Shown here piece after piece: positions 32,796 through 40,138 of a stretch of 42,116 nt of DNA. This DNA is from Planctomycetales bacterium (GTDB lineage: Bacteria; Planctomycetota; Planctomycetia; Isosphaerales; Isosphaeraceae). The stretch is taken from positions 1 to 42,116 of the forward strand of contig DAIDKV010000027.1 in assembly GCA_027449865.1 (NCBI GenBank), written 5' to 3'. A program made the translations under genes and the position numbers. Numbering within the stretch: the stretch's first letter is position 1; each line of letters begins with the position of its first letter. The notes beneath the pieces are model-generated. The model saw nothing but the letters and a program-made list of their open reading frames with translations, was not told the DNA's origin and ran no database searches.

Positions 32796-34078
32796 ACATG
32801 CTCACGAACGAGGCCGCCGCGACGATCGCGAATCCCGATGACCGGAAGGCGACCACTCGCACCTGGGGCATCTGCCTGATGATGCTCCTGGCGACGATGC
32901 TCAACTACATGGATCGCCAGACCCTCTCGCAACAGGCCACCGAGATCGGCCGAGCGCTCCAGATCGAGAACGAGCAGGACGGCCTGCTCGAGTCCGGCTT
33001 CGGGCTCGCGTTCGCGATCGGAGGGGTCGTCGCCGGGATCGCCGTCGACCGGATGGGCCCGCGATGGCTCTACCCGATCGTTCTGCTCGGTTGGTCGACG
33101 GCCGGCTTCGCGACCGGATGGGCGTCAACCTACCGACAACTCTGGTTCGGCCGGGTCGTGCTCGGCTTTTTCGAGGCCGGGCAGTGGCCCTGCGCCCTGG
33201 TCACCGCCCAGCGCCTGCTTTCGCGACGCGATCGCGCCCTCGGCAACAGCCTGATCCAGAGCGGTGCCTCGCTCGGCGCGATCGCGACGCCGATGGTCGT
33301 CCTGGCGATCAGCACGGGCGGCCCCGACGACTGGCGTCTACCGTTTCGCGTGATCGGGGCAATCGGCCTGGTCTGGGTGGTCGCCTGGCTGATCCTTGTC
33401 CGACCGGGCGATCTGGCGTTACGCGAAGAGACCAATCCGATCGAGCCAACCCCGCGCCCTCGCCTGCAATGGTCGATCGTCCGGCGATTGCTGATCCTTA
33501 TCGTCGTCGTGACGGTCATCAACCTCTGTTTTCACTTCTTCCGGGCGTGGATGCCGAAGATGCTCCGAGAGGAATACGGCTTCAGCAATCGGACGGTCCA
33601 GCAGTTCTCTGTCGCCTATTACCTCGCCACCGACGCCGGCTGCCTGGCGATCGGCTTCCTGGTCCGATGGCTGGCCCACCGCGGGTGGTCGATCCACGGG
33701 TCGCGGATCTCGGCGTTCGCTGTCTGTTGCCTGCTGACGGCGCTATCAACGGTCGCCGCAATGGTGCCGGGCTCGTGGATGCTGATGGCCCTGCTGCTGG
33801 TGATCGGGTTCGGCTCGCTCGGCCAGTTCCCGGTCTATTATGCGTTCACCCAGGAGCTTTCAGCGCGTCGGATGGGGAATGTCACCGGCATCCTCGGGTT
33901 TGCGTTCTGGATGATTTATTCGATGGTCGGCGGCCCCATCGGGCGCTGGATCGACCGCACCGGCGCATTCTCGCAGGTGATGTTCGGGGCCGGGTTGCTC
34001 CCGCTGGTCGGCCTGCTCGCCGTCGGCCTCTTGTGGGGCCGCGAGCAGTCCGAGAAGGCAGATGGCGCTGAGTCTTGA
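32792..34078 (+). CDS. MFS transporter, anion:cation symporter (ExuT-like) family
   Basis: A 428-aa carrier with ~12 membrane segments. The first is TWGICLMMLLATMLNYMDRQTLS, the sequence typical of the ACS family (NYxDR). The loop 2-3 motif is GIAVDRMGPRW. FGRVVLGFFEAGQWPCALVTAQRLLSRRDRALGNSLIQSGASLGAI is the conserved central block. Known relatives import hexuronates, glucarate and other organic acids. Its ATG lies inside the stop of the creatininase-like gene (ATGA), implying co-translation and a shared substrate. The frame is open upstream, but that part overlaps the creatininase gene and is not used. Confidence 0.9.
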   Translation: MNMLTNEAAATIANPDDRKATTRTWGICLMMLLATMLNYMDRQTLSQQATEIGRALQIENEQDGLLESGFGLAFAIGGVVAGIAVDRMGPRWLYPIVLLGWSTAGFATGWASTYRQLWFGRVVLGFFEAGQWPCALVTAQRLLSRRDRALGNSLIQSGASLGAIATPMVVLAISTGGPDDWRLPFRVIGAIGLVWVVAWLILVRPGDLALREETNPIEPTPRPRLQWSIVRRLLILIVVVTVINLCFHFFRAWMPKMLREEYGFSNRTVQQFSVAYYLATDAGCLAIGFLVRWLAHRGWSIHGSRISAFAVCCLLTALSTVAAMVPGSWMLMALLLVIGFGSLGQFPVYYAFTQELSARRMGNVTGILGFAFWMIYSMVGGPIGRWIDRTGAFSQVMFGAGLLPLVGLLAVGLLWGREQSEKADGAES

Positions 34079-34092
34079 TCGACGCCGATCTG

Positions 34093-34163
34093 CCGGGAAG
34101 GCGAGGCTCCTGCCGAGCCACGGATGAGGCGCAAACGGCTCGCCAGGAGGCTCGCCCTTCCGG
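34093..34163. repeat. Large imperfect palindrome between convergent genes
   Basis: Two 27-nt arms (34093-34119 and 34137-34163) around a 17-nt loop pair at 23 of 27 positions; the left arm has GGCGAGGCTCCTGCCGAGCC. It lies between two convergent genes (the MFS carrier and the EEP phosphatase). It could be a bidirectional terminator, though no T runs flank it, or a dispersed REP/MITE-like palindrome. A genome-wide copy count would decide. Confidence 0.6.
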
Positions 34164-34311
34164 ATGCCTTGTTCCTAGCGAAGATGTCACGATATCGCGA
34201 ATATCTTGCTCCTGACCTGGACGGCACGCCTCGAGGCTCGACATCGCGAGGTGAACCACGTCCCTGGCGGTGGCTACGTACTTCGACGGCGACACCTGCT
34301 TCAACCGAGCG

Positions 34312-35040
34312 TCAGCCCGTGCCGGTGTCATTCAGGTGGAAATCGATGACGAGCGGCAGGTGGTCGGAGGCATCACGCGCGAGCCGGGAGTGGGCGATGT
34401 GCGCGTGCCGGATCGCGACCGGACCGCGGACGAACGCCTTGTCGAGCGAGGCGACCGGCCAGTACGCCGGGAACGATCGGAACCGCGATCGAGGCGATGT
34501 CACCTGTTCGAAGCCGTGTCGCGCGAACGGACCGCGGGCGAGGGTGTTGAGCCAGTCGTTAAAATCCCCGACCACCAGCGTCGGCAGTTCCTCGGCCGCT
34601 CGAAACACCTCATGCCCAAGTAAATGCCGGACCTGCCAGTGTCGCTCGCGCTCGGCCAGGCCGAGGTGCCAGTGGACCAGATGAAGCGGCCCCTCCGGCG
34701 TCTCGACGATCGCCAGTTGAGCGCCCCTCGGCTTCCGCCGTTTCATCCGGAGCGAGACCTGATGCGCTCCACGGAACGCCCATCGCGAGAGGATCAGGTT
34801 GCCGTATCCGCCGTCCTTCACCCGGACGTTGAGCTGGTACAGATGCTCCTCGGCCCGAAGCGCCTCGGCCAGCTCCCTCGGCTGATCGTGGTGGTGCGAC
34901 CGCAGAACGTTCCGATCCACCTCTTGCAGGCAGATCAGGTCGGGATGGAGGTCTTCCAGCACGCGGACGATCCGGTCGAGGCGGTAGCGTCGATCCCGGC
35001 CGCCAATCCCCTTGTGGATGTTGTAGCTAACGATTCTCAT
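34312..35040 (-). CDS. Endonuclease/exonuclease/phosphatase (EEP) family protein
   Basis: A 242-aa protein of the DNase I-like metallo-hydrolase superfamily. Core residues are in place: Asn in IVSYNIHKG, Glu in LICLQEVD, the His of HLVHWHLG, Asp and Asn in VVGDFND, and Asp-His in SDHLPLVIDFH. These form the Mg2+ site used to cut phosphodiester or phosphoester bonds; substrates range from DNA to phospholipids and inositol phosphates. No signal peptide is seen, so it is cytoplasmic. It begins inside the stop of the Mit_KHE1-like gene (ATGA), so the two are one transcriptional and translational unit. Confidence 0.92.
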   Translation of the reverse strand: MRIVSYNIHKGIGGRDRRYRLDRIVRVLEDLHPDLICLQEVDRNVLRSHHHDQPRELAEALRAEEHLYQLNVRVKDGGYGNLILSRWAFRGAHQVSLRMKRRKPRGAQLAIVETPEGPLHLVHWHLGLAERERHWQVRHLLGHEVFRAAEELPTLVVGDFNDWLNTLARGPFARHGFEQVTSPRSRFRSFPAYWPVASLDKAFVRGPVAIRHAHIAHSRLARDASDHLPLVIDFHLNDTGTG

Positions 35041-35831
35041 GGCTTTAAAGGTTTTTCAGGTTCATCGGAATGCGGTTGGATCGCGGCGGTCTCGGCCTCG
35101 GTCCGGGCGACATGCTCGTTCAGAAGGAGCGCGGGACCGTCGATGGCCGGGTGAGCGGCGCGACCCTCGCCGTCGCGCTCGATCGGGAAGTCGAGGGCCG
35201 GCGAGGCCCGAAATTCCAGGGGCAACCCGCCCCACCGGGCCCGTCGGATACCCCGGACAATCAGCGCGTGATGGATTGCTCGATAGGCAAACCAGTATCC
35301 GATGACGTTCGGACCGGGAAGGACCCAGAGCGTCATCACGGCCGGCGGCGCCACGATCACGTTGACGGATAGCCACAGCAGGTGCCGCCACCATCGCTGG
35401 GAGAGATAGCGTGACCAGAGGCCACGCACCTCCTCGGGATCGCGAGCGGCCGGATGGTGAAGCTCGATCCGGGAGGCCGAACGCAGCCGCCGGAGCATCG
35501 TCTCGTCGGGATGAGCCCAGGAGTGCATCCACTCCCAGGCATGGCGGCTCCAGCGGACGAGCCGCGTGTCGGATTGCTCCCAGAACGATCGAAGCTGCTC
35601 GCGATGTTCTCGTATCTGGCCTCGCCAGCCGGATTCCTCGCCGCGTGGGATGTCGCCGTCGGGACTGTCGTCGGGCGGCTCGGATTCGTCCGCGTAGAAG
35701 AAGCTCCGCCGCTTATCGAGCGATAGCAGATAAATTTTCACGGGTCGATCACGATCCCCGGCCGGTCGCTCGCGGGGGCATTTTCCTGTTACGCATTTCG
35801 TGTTGATGCTGGCGTGTGGCGCGGCCGTCAT
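35037..35831 (-). CDS. Mitochondrial K+/H+ exchange-related (Mit_KHE1-like) protein
   Basis: A 264-aa protein. The part VKIYLLSLDKRRSFFYADE (starting near residue 31) and the middle WSRHAWEWMHSWAHPDETMLRRLRSASRIELHHP resemble Pfam Mit_KHE1, whose members occur in mitochondria, plants and some planctomycetes. Two adjacent membrane segments follow (LLWLSVNVIVAPPAVMTLWVLPGPNVIGYWFAYRAIHHAL). The tail is acidic. The role in bacteria is unknown. The start is uncertain: ATG at 35831 or the GTG that begins VKIYLL about 30 residues later, which would give the usual N-terminus. It precedes the EEP gene with ATGA overlap. The family assignment is from memory and should be tested with a domain search. 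Confidence 0.55.
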   Translation of the reverse strand: MTAAPHASINTKCVTGKCPRERPAGDRDRPVKIYLLSLDKRRSFFYADESEPPDDSPDGDIPRGEESGWRGQIREHREQLRSFWEQSDTRLVRWSRHAWEWMHSWAHPDETMLRRLRSASRIELHHPAARDPEEVRGLWSRYLSQRWWRHLLWLSVNVIVAPPAVMTLWVLPGPNVIGYWFAYRAIHHALIVRGIRRARWGGLPLEFRASPALDFPIERDGEGRAAHPAIDGPALLLNEHVARTEAETAAIQPHSDEPEKPLKP

Positions 35832-35902
35832 CGCATTGTACCAGCCCGGGCCGGATTGCTCAGCGCCGGCGGACACGCTCCAGGCGGCCTCGAACTGACA
35901 TC

Positions 35903-36163
35903 CTCAGCCCTTTTTCGTGCCCTTCGTGATTTTCGTGGTTCCTCTCGCCTGAGATCCCTGGGACGATGGGAAAATCGATTCCAGATTCCAAACTCCAGAT
36001 GGGTGCCAATCTCAGAGCGGCAAGGCATTCCCTTTCTGGAATCTGGAATATCGAATCTTGCATCCGATTCTTTCGCAAATCCTGACTCGTCCCCTCATCT
36101 CCAGAGAGGCCGAACCTCAGCCTTTTTTCGTGCCCTTCGTGATTTTCGTGGTTCCTCCGGATC
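35903..36163 (+). repeat. Inverted repeat, left copy (261 bp)
   Basis: This block matches the reverse complement of 39657-39919 at high-eighties percent by eye. A 53-nt stretch (36022-36074) is identical to the reverse complement of 39745-39797. Each end of the block holds a run of TTCGTG units spaced by three bases (35913-35937 and 36127-36151). The inner part contains tandem TGGAATC/GATTCCA words. Its right end lies 11 bp from the stop of the ABC permease gene. Confidence 0.85.
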
Positions 36164-36173
36164 TTCATTCCGA

Positions 36174-37289
36174 TCACGTCAGCCGCTTCCGGAAGAGGAC
36201 CGCGCTGATCGCCAGCAGGACGACCGCTTGCGCCGTGAGAACCATGGCGTGCATCCAGAGGTCGGCCCAGCCGGCGCCCCGAAGGATCACCCCGCGTGCC
36301 ACGTCGATCATCCAGGTCGTGGGAATCGCCTGCGCCAGTAGCCAGAACGGCCTCGGCATCGAGTCGAGCGGAAAGACGTAGCCGGAGAGGAACATCGAGG
36401 GCAAAATCGTGGCGATCGTCATTTGCATCGAGGCGTCGCGGGTCTGGGCTCGGGTTGAGATCGCCAGGCCAAGCCCGATCATCGAGAGGTAAAACGGCAG
36501 CGCGATGATCAGGAGCGTGAAGAAATTCCCGTGGACCGGCACACCGAAGCCAATCACCATCAGCAGACCGATCATGCAGAACTCGGCCAGGACCAGCCCG
36601 AGATACGGCAGCATCTTGCCGAGGATCAACTCGCCGGCCCGAACCGGAGTCATGAAGAGTTGTTCGAGCGTCCCGCGCTCCTTCTCGCGGACGACCGCGT
36701 TGGCCGAGAGCATCGTCGCCATCATCTGGCAAAGGACGACCATCAGGCCCGGGATGAAGAAGTTGGCCGATCTCGTGTCGGGATTGAAGAGGACGCGAGG
36801 CCGGGCCTCCACAGGCATCCGTCGACCTTCGAGCAGACGTTCAAGCGATTCAGAAAGCGCGATCGCGCCGCCGACGTTCACCGCCTCGGCCGCGACACTG
36901 GATTCCGATCCGTCGACGAGGATCAAAACCTGTCCCGTGCGGCCCGATTGCACGCGTCGCGAATAAGCCTCGGGAATCTTGATCCCGACCCGTGCCCGAC
37001 CGGAGACCAGCGCCTGGGCGAGGTCGCGGTCGGTGAAGACCTCGCCGACGATCCGGAAGTCTTCCGAGTTCGTGAACCGGAGCAGGAGCGACCGGCTCTC
37101 CTGCGTTCGGGCCTCGTCGAAAACGATCGTCCGAACATGCCGGACATTGGTGTCGATCGCGTAGCCGAGCATGAACAGTTCGAGCACCGGCAGGAAAACG
37201 GCGAAGAAGAGCGTCGACGGGTCGCGGACGATGTGCAGCCGCTCCTTGCGCGCGATCGCCCGGAGCCGACGGAAGCCCCCACCGTTCAT
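36174..37289 (-). CDS. ABC-2 type exporter permease (YbhR/YhhJ-like)
   Basis: A 371-aa permease. One helix lies near the N-terminus (PSTLFFAVFLPVLELFMLGYAI). A large extracytoplasmic domain spans ~45-170. A C-terminal block of five helices follows, starting with FFIPGLMVVLCQMMATMLSANAVVREKERGTLEQLFMTPV, the classic ABC-2 motif. It probably forms a dimer with itself, since only one permease gene is present. Relatives export drugs or hydrophobic compounds with an HlyD-type partner. Its ATG lies in the stop of the ATPase gene (ATGA). The gene ends 11 bp before the left inverted repeat. Confidence 0.92.
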   Translation of the reverse strand: MNGGGFRRLRAIARKERLHIVRDPSTLFFAVFLPVLELFMLGYAIDTNVRHVRTIVFDEARTQESRSLLLRFTNSEDFRIVGEVFTDRDLAQALVSGRARVGIKIPEAYSRRVQSGRTGQVLILVDGSESSVAAEAVNVGGAIALSESLERLLEGRRMPVEARPRVLFNPDTRSANFFIPGLMVVLCQMMATMLSANAVVREKERGTLEQLFMTPVRAGELILGKMLPYLGLVLAEFCMIGLLMVIGFGVPVHGNFFTLLIIALPFYLSMIGLGLAISTRAQTRDASMQMTIATILPSMFLSGYVFPLDSMPRPFWLLAQAIPTTWMIDVARGVILRGAGWADLWMHAMVLTAQAVVLLAISAVLFRKRLT

Positions 37290-38239
37290 GACGACCCTCC
37301 CGCCTCTCGGGCACGGGCGAGGGTCACAAAAACGTCCTCCAGCGTCGGCCAGGTCGGACGAACCTCGGCCCCGTGCAACTCGTCGGAAAGCGATCGATCC
37401 GAGATCCCGGCGTCGACCACGGCGCGCACCGATCGGCCGAAGATCGTCACCTGCCCGATGCCCGCGCGATCGCGGAGCCGCTCGAAAATCGCGGCCGGAT
37501 CGTCGCCGAGGATCTCCACCCTGCGCGAGCCGGCGGGCGTCACGCCGGGCCATCGCGTCAGGTCGTCGGGCGTGCCCATCGCCAGCAGACGGCCGAGATA
37601 AAGGTACGCAACCCGCCCACACCGCTCGGCCTCGTCCATGTAGTGCGTCGTGACGAAGAGCGTCACGTCCTGCGCGGAAAGGCGGAAGAGCAGGTCCCAG
37701 AGGTCTCGGCGGGCGACCGGATCAATGCCCGCAGTCGGCTCGTCCAGAAAGACCAGCCGGGGCCGATGCAGAAGCGCACAGGCCAGGGCCAGCCGCTGCT
37801 TCCAGCCACCCGAGAGGTGCGCTCCACGCTTATTCAGATGAGGCGCCAGCCCGACCTCCTCGACCAGCTCGGCCTGGCGTTCTCGCGCCTGCGAGGCGTT
37901 CAAACCGTAGATGCCCGAGTAAAAATCGAGGTTCTCCTGCGCCGTCAGATCCTCATACAAAGCGAATTTCTGCGACATGTAGCCGATCCCCGCTCGGACG
38001 GCGTCGGACTCTCGCATGGCGTCGCGGCCGAGCACCCGCGCCGATCCTCCGGCGAGCGGGATCAGGCCGCAGAGGGCGCGGATCAGCGTCGTCTTGCCCG
38101 ATCCGTTGGGCCCGAGCAGGCCGAAGACCTCGCCGTGACCGACAGCGAGATTCACGCCGTCGACGGCCGTCAGCCGTCCGAACCGGATCGTCACGTCGCG
38201 GGCGTCGATGACGGGAGCGGCCGGCGCCTCGGCGATCAT
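37286..38239 (-). CDS. ABC exporter ATP-binding protein (YbhF-like)
   Basis: A 317-aa ATPase with one nucleotide-binding domain: Walker A GPNGSGKTT (43-51), signature LSGGWKQ, Walker B LVFLDEPTAGIDP and the His switch in VTTHYMDEAE. The C-terminal ~80 residues are the accessory domain of ABC-2 drug exporters. E. coli YbhF is a fusion of two such domains; this is the single form. It is coupled by ATGA both to the HlyD-like gene before it and to the permease gene after it. It should power the exporter from the cytoplasm. Confidence 0.94.
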   Translation of the reverse strand: MIAEAPAAPVIDARDVTIRFGRLTAVDGVNLAVGHGEVFGLLGPNGSGKTTLIRALCGLIPLAGGSARVLGRDAMRESDAVRAGIGYMSQKFALYEDLTAQENLDFYSGIYGLNASQARERQAELVEEVGLAPHLNKRGAHLSGGWKQRLALACALLHRPRLVFLDEPTAGIDPVARRDLWDLLFRLSAQDVTLFVTTHYMDEAERCGRVAYLYLGRLLAMGTPDDLTRWPGVTPAGSRRVEILGDDPAAIFERLRDRAGIGQVTIFGRSVRAVVDAGISDRSLSDELHGAEVRPTWPTLEDVFVTLARAREAGGSS

Positions 38240-39513
38240 CGATTCCCCTCCGATCGCGTCGGAGCGGGTCCCGAGGGGGCGGGAAGATGGACCTCGGCGG
38301 CCATCCCGGATTTGAAGATGCCGTCGGGCTCGGTGACGCGAACCTTGGCCGCGAAGACCTGATGCCGGCGCTCGTCGAGGCTCTGAATATTCCGCGGAGT
38401 GAACTCGCTCTCGTGCGCGATCTGCACGACCCGCCCCTCGAACCGGACGCCCGGATGCGAGTCGATGGTGACCTCGGCCGGCTGGCCGACGACCACACGC
38501 CCGAGATCGGTTTCGGGAATGAAGACCTTCACCCAGAGGTCATCCGCGGCCAGTATGCGGACGACCGCCTGACCCGGCGCGACGAGGTCGCCCTTGCGGA
38601 CGGAGATCACATCGACCAGCGCTCGCCCCGGCGATCGGACGACGGCCTCGGCGAGGTTGGCGTCGACCTCGCGGAGTCGGGCGCGGGTCTGCTCGACCTG
38701 GGCCTCCATCGCGGCGATGTCCTCGGCGCGGGTGCCGGCCCTGAGCAGATCGAGATTGGCGCGGGCCTGGTCGAGCAGTGCGGCGGACTCGGCGATCTCC
38801 TCGGGCCGGTTGCCTCGGGTGACGAGGTCGAAATGAGCCTTCGACGCCGAGGCCCGACCGCGGGCGCGGTCGAGGTCAGCCTGGGCAGCGTCCACCTGTG
38901 CTTTTGTGGTGCTATTCTTGCGCAGGAGAGCGTCGTATCGGCCGAGGTTCTCCTCGGCGAGCTTCAGGTCGGCCTCAGCGCTGAGCCAGTCATTGCGGGC
39001 CTCTCGGATTTCCTCCTCACGGAAACCTTCCTTGATGCGGTCGTGACGGGCCGAAGCAGCAGCGACGGCGGCCGAGGCGGCGGCGATCTCCTCTCGCCGG
39101 GCGCCGTTGCGTGCCTTTTCGAGCTCGGCCAGATCGGCCTTCAACTGGGCCTGCCACCGTGCGTGCTGGGCCTCCAGTTCAGGCACTTCGAGCGTGACCA
39201 GCGGCGCCCCGAAGGCGATCCGGTCGCCCTCTCGCACGTGAACTTCGCTGACTCGCCCGCCGACCTTCGAGCCGAGGCGGATCTCCTGCGCCTCGACGAC
39301 GCCCGGGAAGACGAGGCGGGGAGGTTGAGGAGCCGTGATCGAATGCCAGAGCGGCGGGCCAAACACCGCTCCTGCCCCGGCCAGTGTCAGCAGGACGATG
39401 AGACCGGTCGCGATGGCGATCGGTCGTCGCGATCGTCGCGGCGGCTCGGCTCCCGCAACGATTTCCGGGCCCGTCCGGGTCTGGGCCTTCGTCATGATCG
39501 CGCCCACGGGCAT
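38236..39513 (-). CDS. HlyD/YbhG-like membrane fusion protein
   Basis: A 425-aa periplasmic adaptor. One membrane anchor lies at ~31-53 (PIAIATGLIVLLTLAGAGAVFG). Next is the first half of the lipoyl domain (GVVEAQEIRLGSKVGGRVSEVHVREGDRI...LVTLEVPELEAQ). A long Ala/Arg/Glu-rich coiled coil follows (~115-285) and then the second half (VRSPGRALVDVISVRKGDLVAPGQAVVRILAADDLWVKVFIPE). The beta-barrel and end domain close the chain. It is the first gene of the three-gene exporter; GGAGG lies 6 nt before the ATG. No regulator gene (TetR type) stands upstream; instead the right inverted repeat begins 144 bp away. Confidence 0.92.
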   Translation of the reverse strand: MPVGAIMTKAQTRTGPEIVAGAEPPRRSRRPIAIATGLIVLLTLAGAGAVFGPPLWHSITAPQPPRLVFPGVVEAQEIRLGSKVGGRVSEVHVREGDRIAFGAPLVTLEVPELEAQHARWQAQLKADLAELEKARNGARREEIAAASAAVAAASARHDRIKEGFREEEIREARNDWLSAEADLKLAEENLGRYDALLRKNSTTKAQVDAAQADLDRARGRASASKAHFDLVTRGNRPEEIAESAALLDQARANLDLLRAGTRAEDIAAMEAQVEQTRARLREVDANLAEAVVRSPGRALVDVISVRKGDLVAPGQAVVRILAADDLWVKVFIPETDLGRVVVGQPAEVTIDSHPGVRFEGRVVQIAHESEFTPRNIQSLDERRHQVFAAKVRVTEPDGIFKSGMAAEVHLPAPSGPAPTRSEGNR

Positions 39514-39656
39514 CGTGAGCCTCCGCGTCCTCTCGATACCGCGCCGGCTCCTCCGGGCGGTCCTTTTGCTCCACGATATCCGCGATCAGTCGGACCGGCA
39601 ATTCCGGCTGTGCCGACCGCAAGGCCGTTGCCTTCTCGGACCTAACTCCGGTCGAA

Positions 39657-39919
39657 GATCCGGAGGAACCACGAAAATCACGAAGGGCACGAAAAGGGCA
39701 GAGGATCAGACTCTCTGGAGATGGGGGGACGAGTCAGGATTTGTGAAAGAATCGGATGCAAGATTCGATATTCCAGATTCCAGAAAGGGAATGCCTTACC
39801 GCCCTGAGACTGACATCCAGATGGAATCTGGAATCTGGAATCGATTTTCCCAGGCTCCCAGGGATCTCAGGAGAAAGGAGGAACCACGAAAATCACGAAG
39901 GGCACGAAAAGGGCAGAGA
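39657..39919 (-). repeat. Inverted repeat, right copy (263 bp)
   Basis: This is the mirror copy of 35903-36163, so the two face each other around the ABC exporter operon. As in the left copy, GGAACCACGAAAATCACGA-type arrays bound it at both ends (39663-39697 and 39879-39917). The innermost bases GATCCGGAGG are shared with the left copy. No coding frame inside it is convincing. Confidence 0.85.
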
Positions 39920-40138
39920 ATCGAAAACTTTTCTGATGGGGGCGGTCAGAGGTGCCTGTCACCATTCCGTGGGTGAAACACTACTGGCCCTGGTTGAGCA
40001 GGCCAAAAGGTTGCGGGACGGGGGAACAGGCACCGGTCCAGGACGACCGAAGCCAATCCCCGTTGACTCGACCAGGGTGAGAACAAAACAGCCCTGAGCC
40101 AACCACCCATTCTCCTGGTGAGCCATCAGAGGCGCATC
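39920..40138. other. Gene-free stretch with a REP-like palindrome
   Basis: No gene is seen between the right inverted repeat and the amidohydrolase. GGTGCCTGT (39951) and ACAGGCACC (40026) are inverted. The segment 40021-40064 forms an imperfect palindrome, GGGGAACAGGCACCGGTC at one end and GACCGAAGCCAATCCCC at the other. I recall similar words as dispersed repeats in planctomycetes, but cannot check. Confidence 0.4.

Noticed and set aside
38287-39645. Plus-strand frame opposite the HlyD-like gene
   Set aside because: Shadow of a coiled-coil gene with regular codon periodicity; no domain seen.
39514-39656. Possible regulator gene fragment upstream of the HlyD-like gene
   Set aside because: An open minus-strand frame exists (RLIADIVEQKDRPEEPARYR...), but it has no start with a ribosome site and no family similarity I can see.
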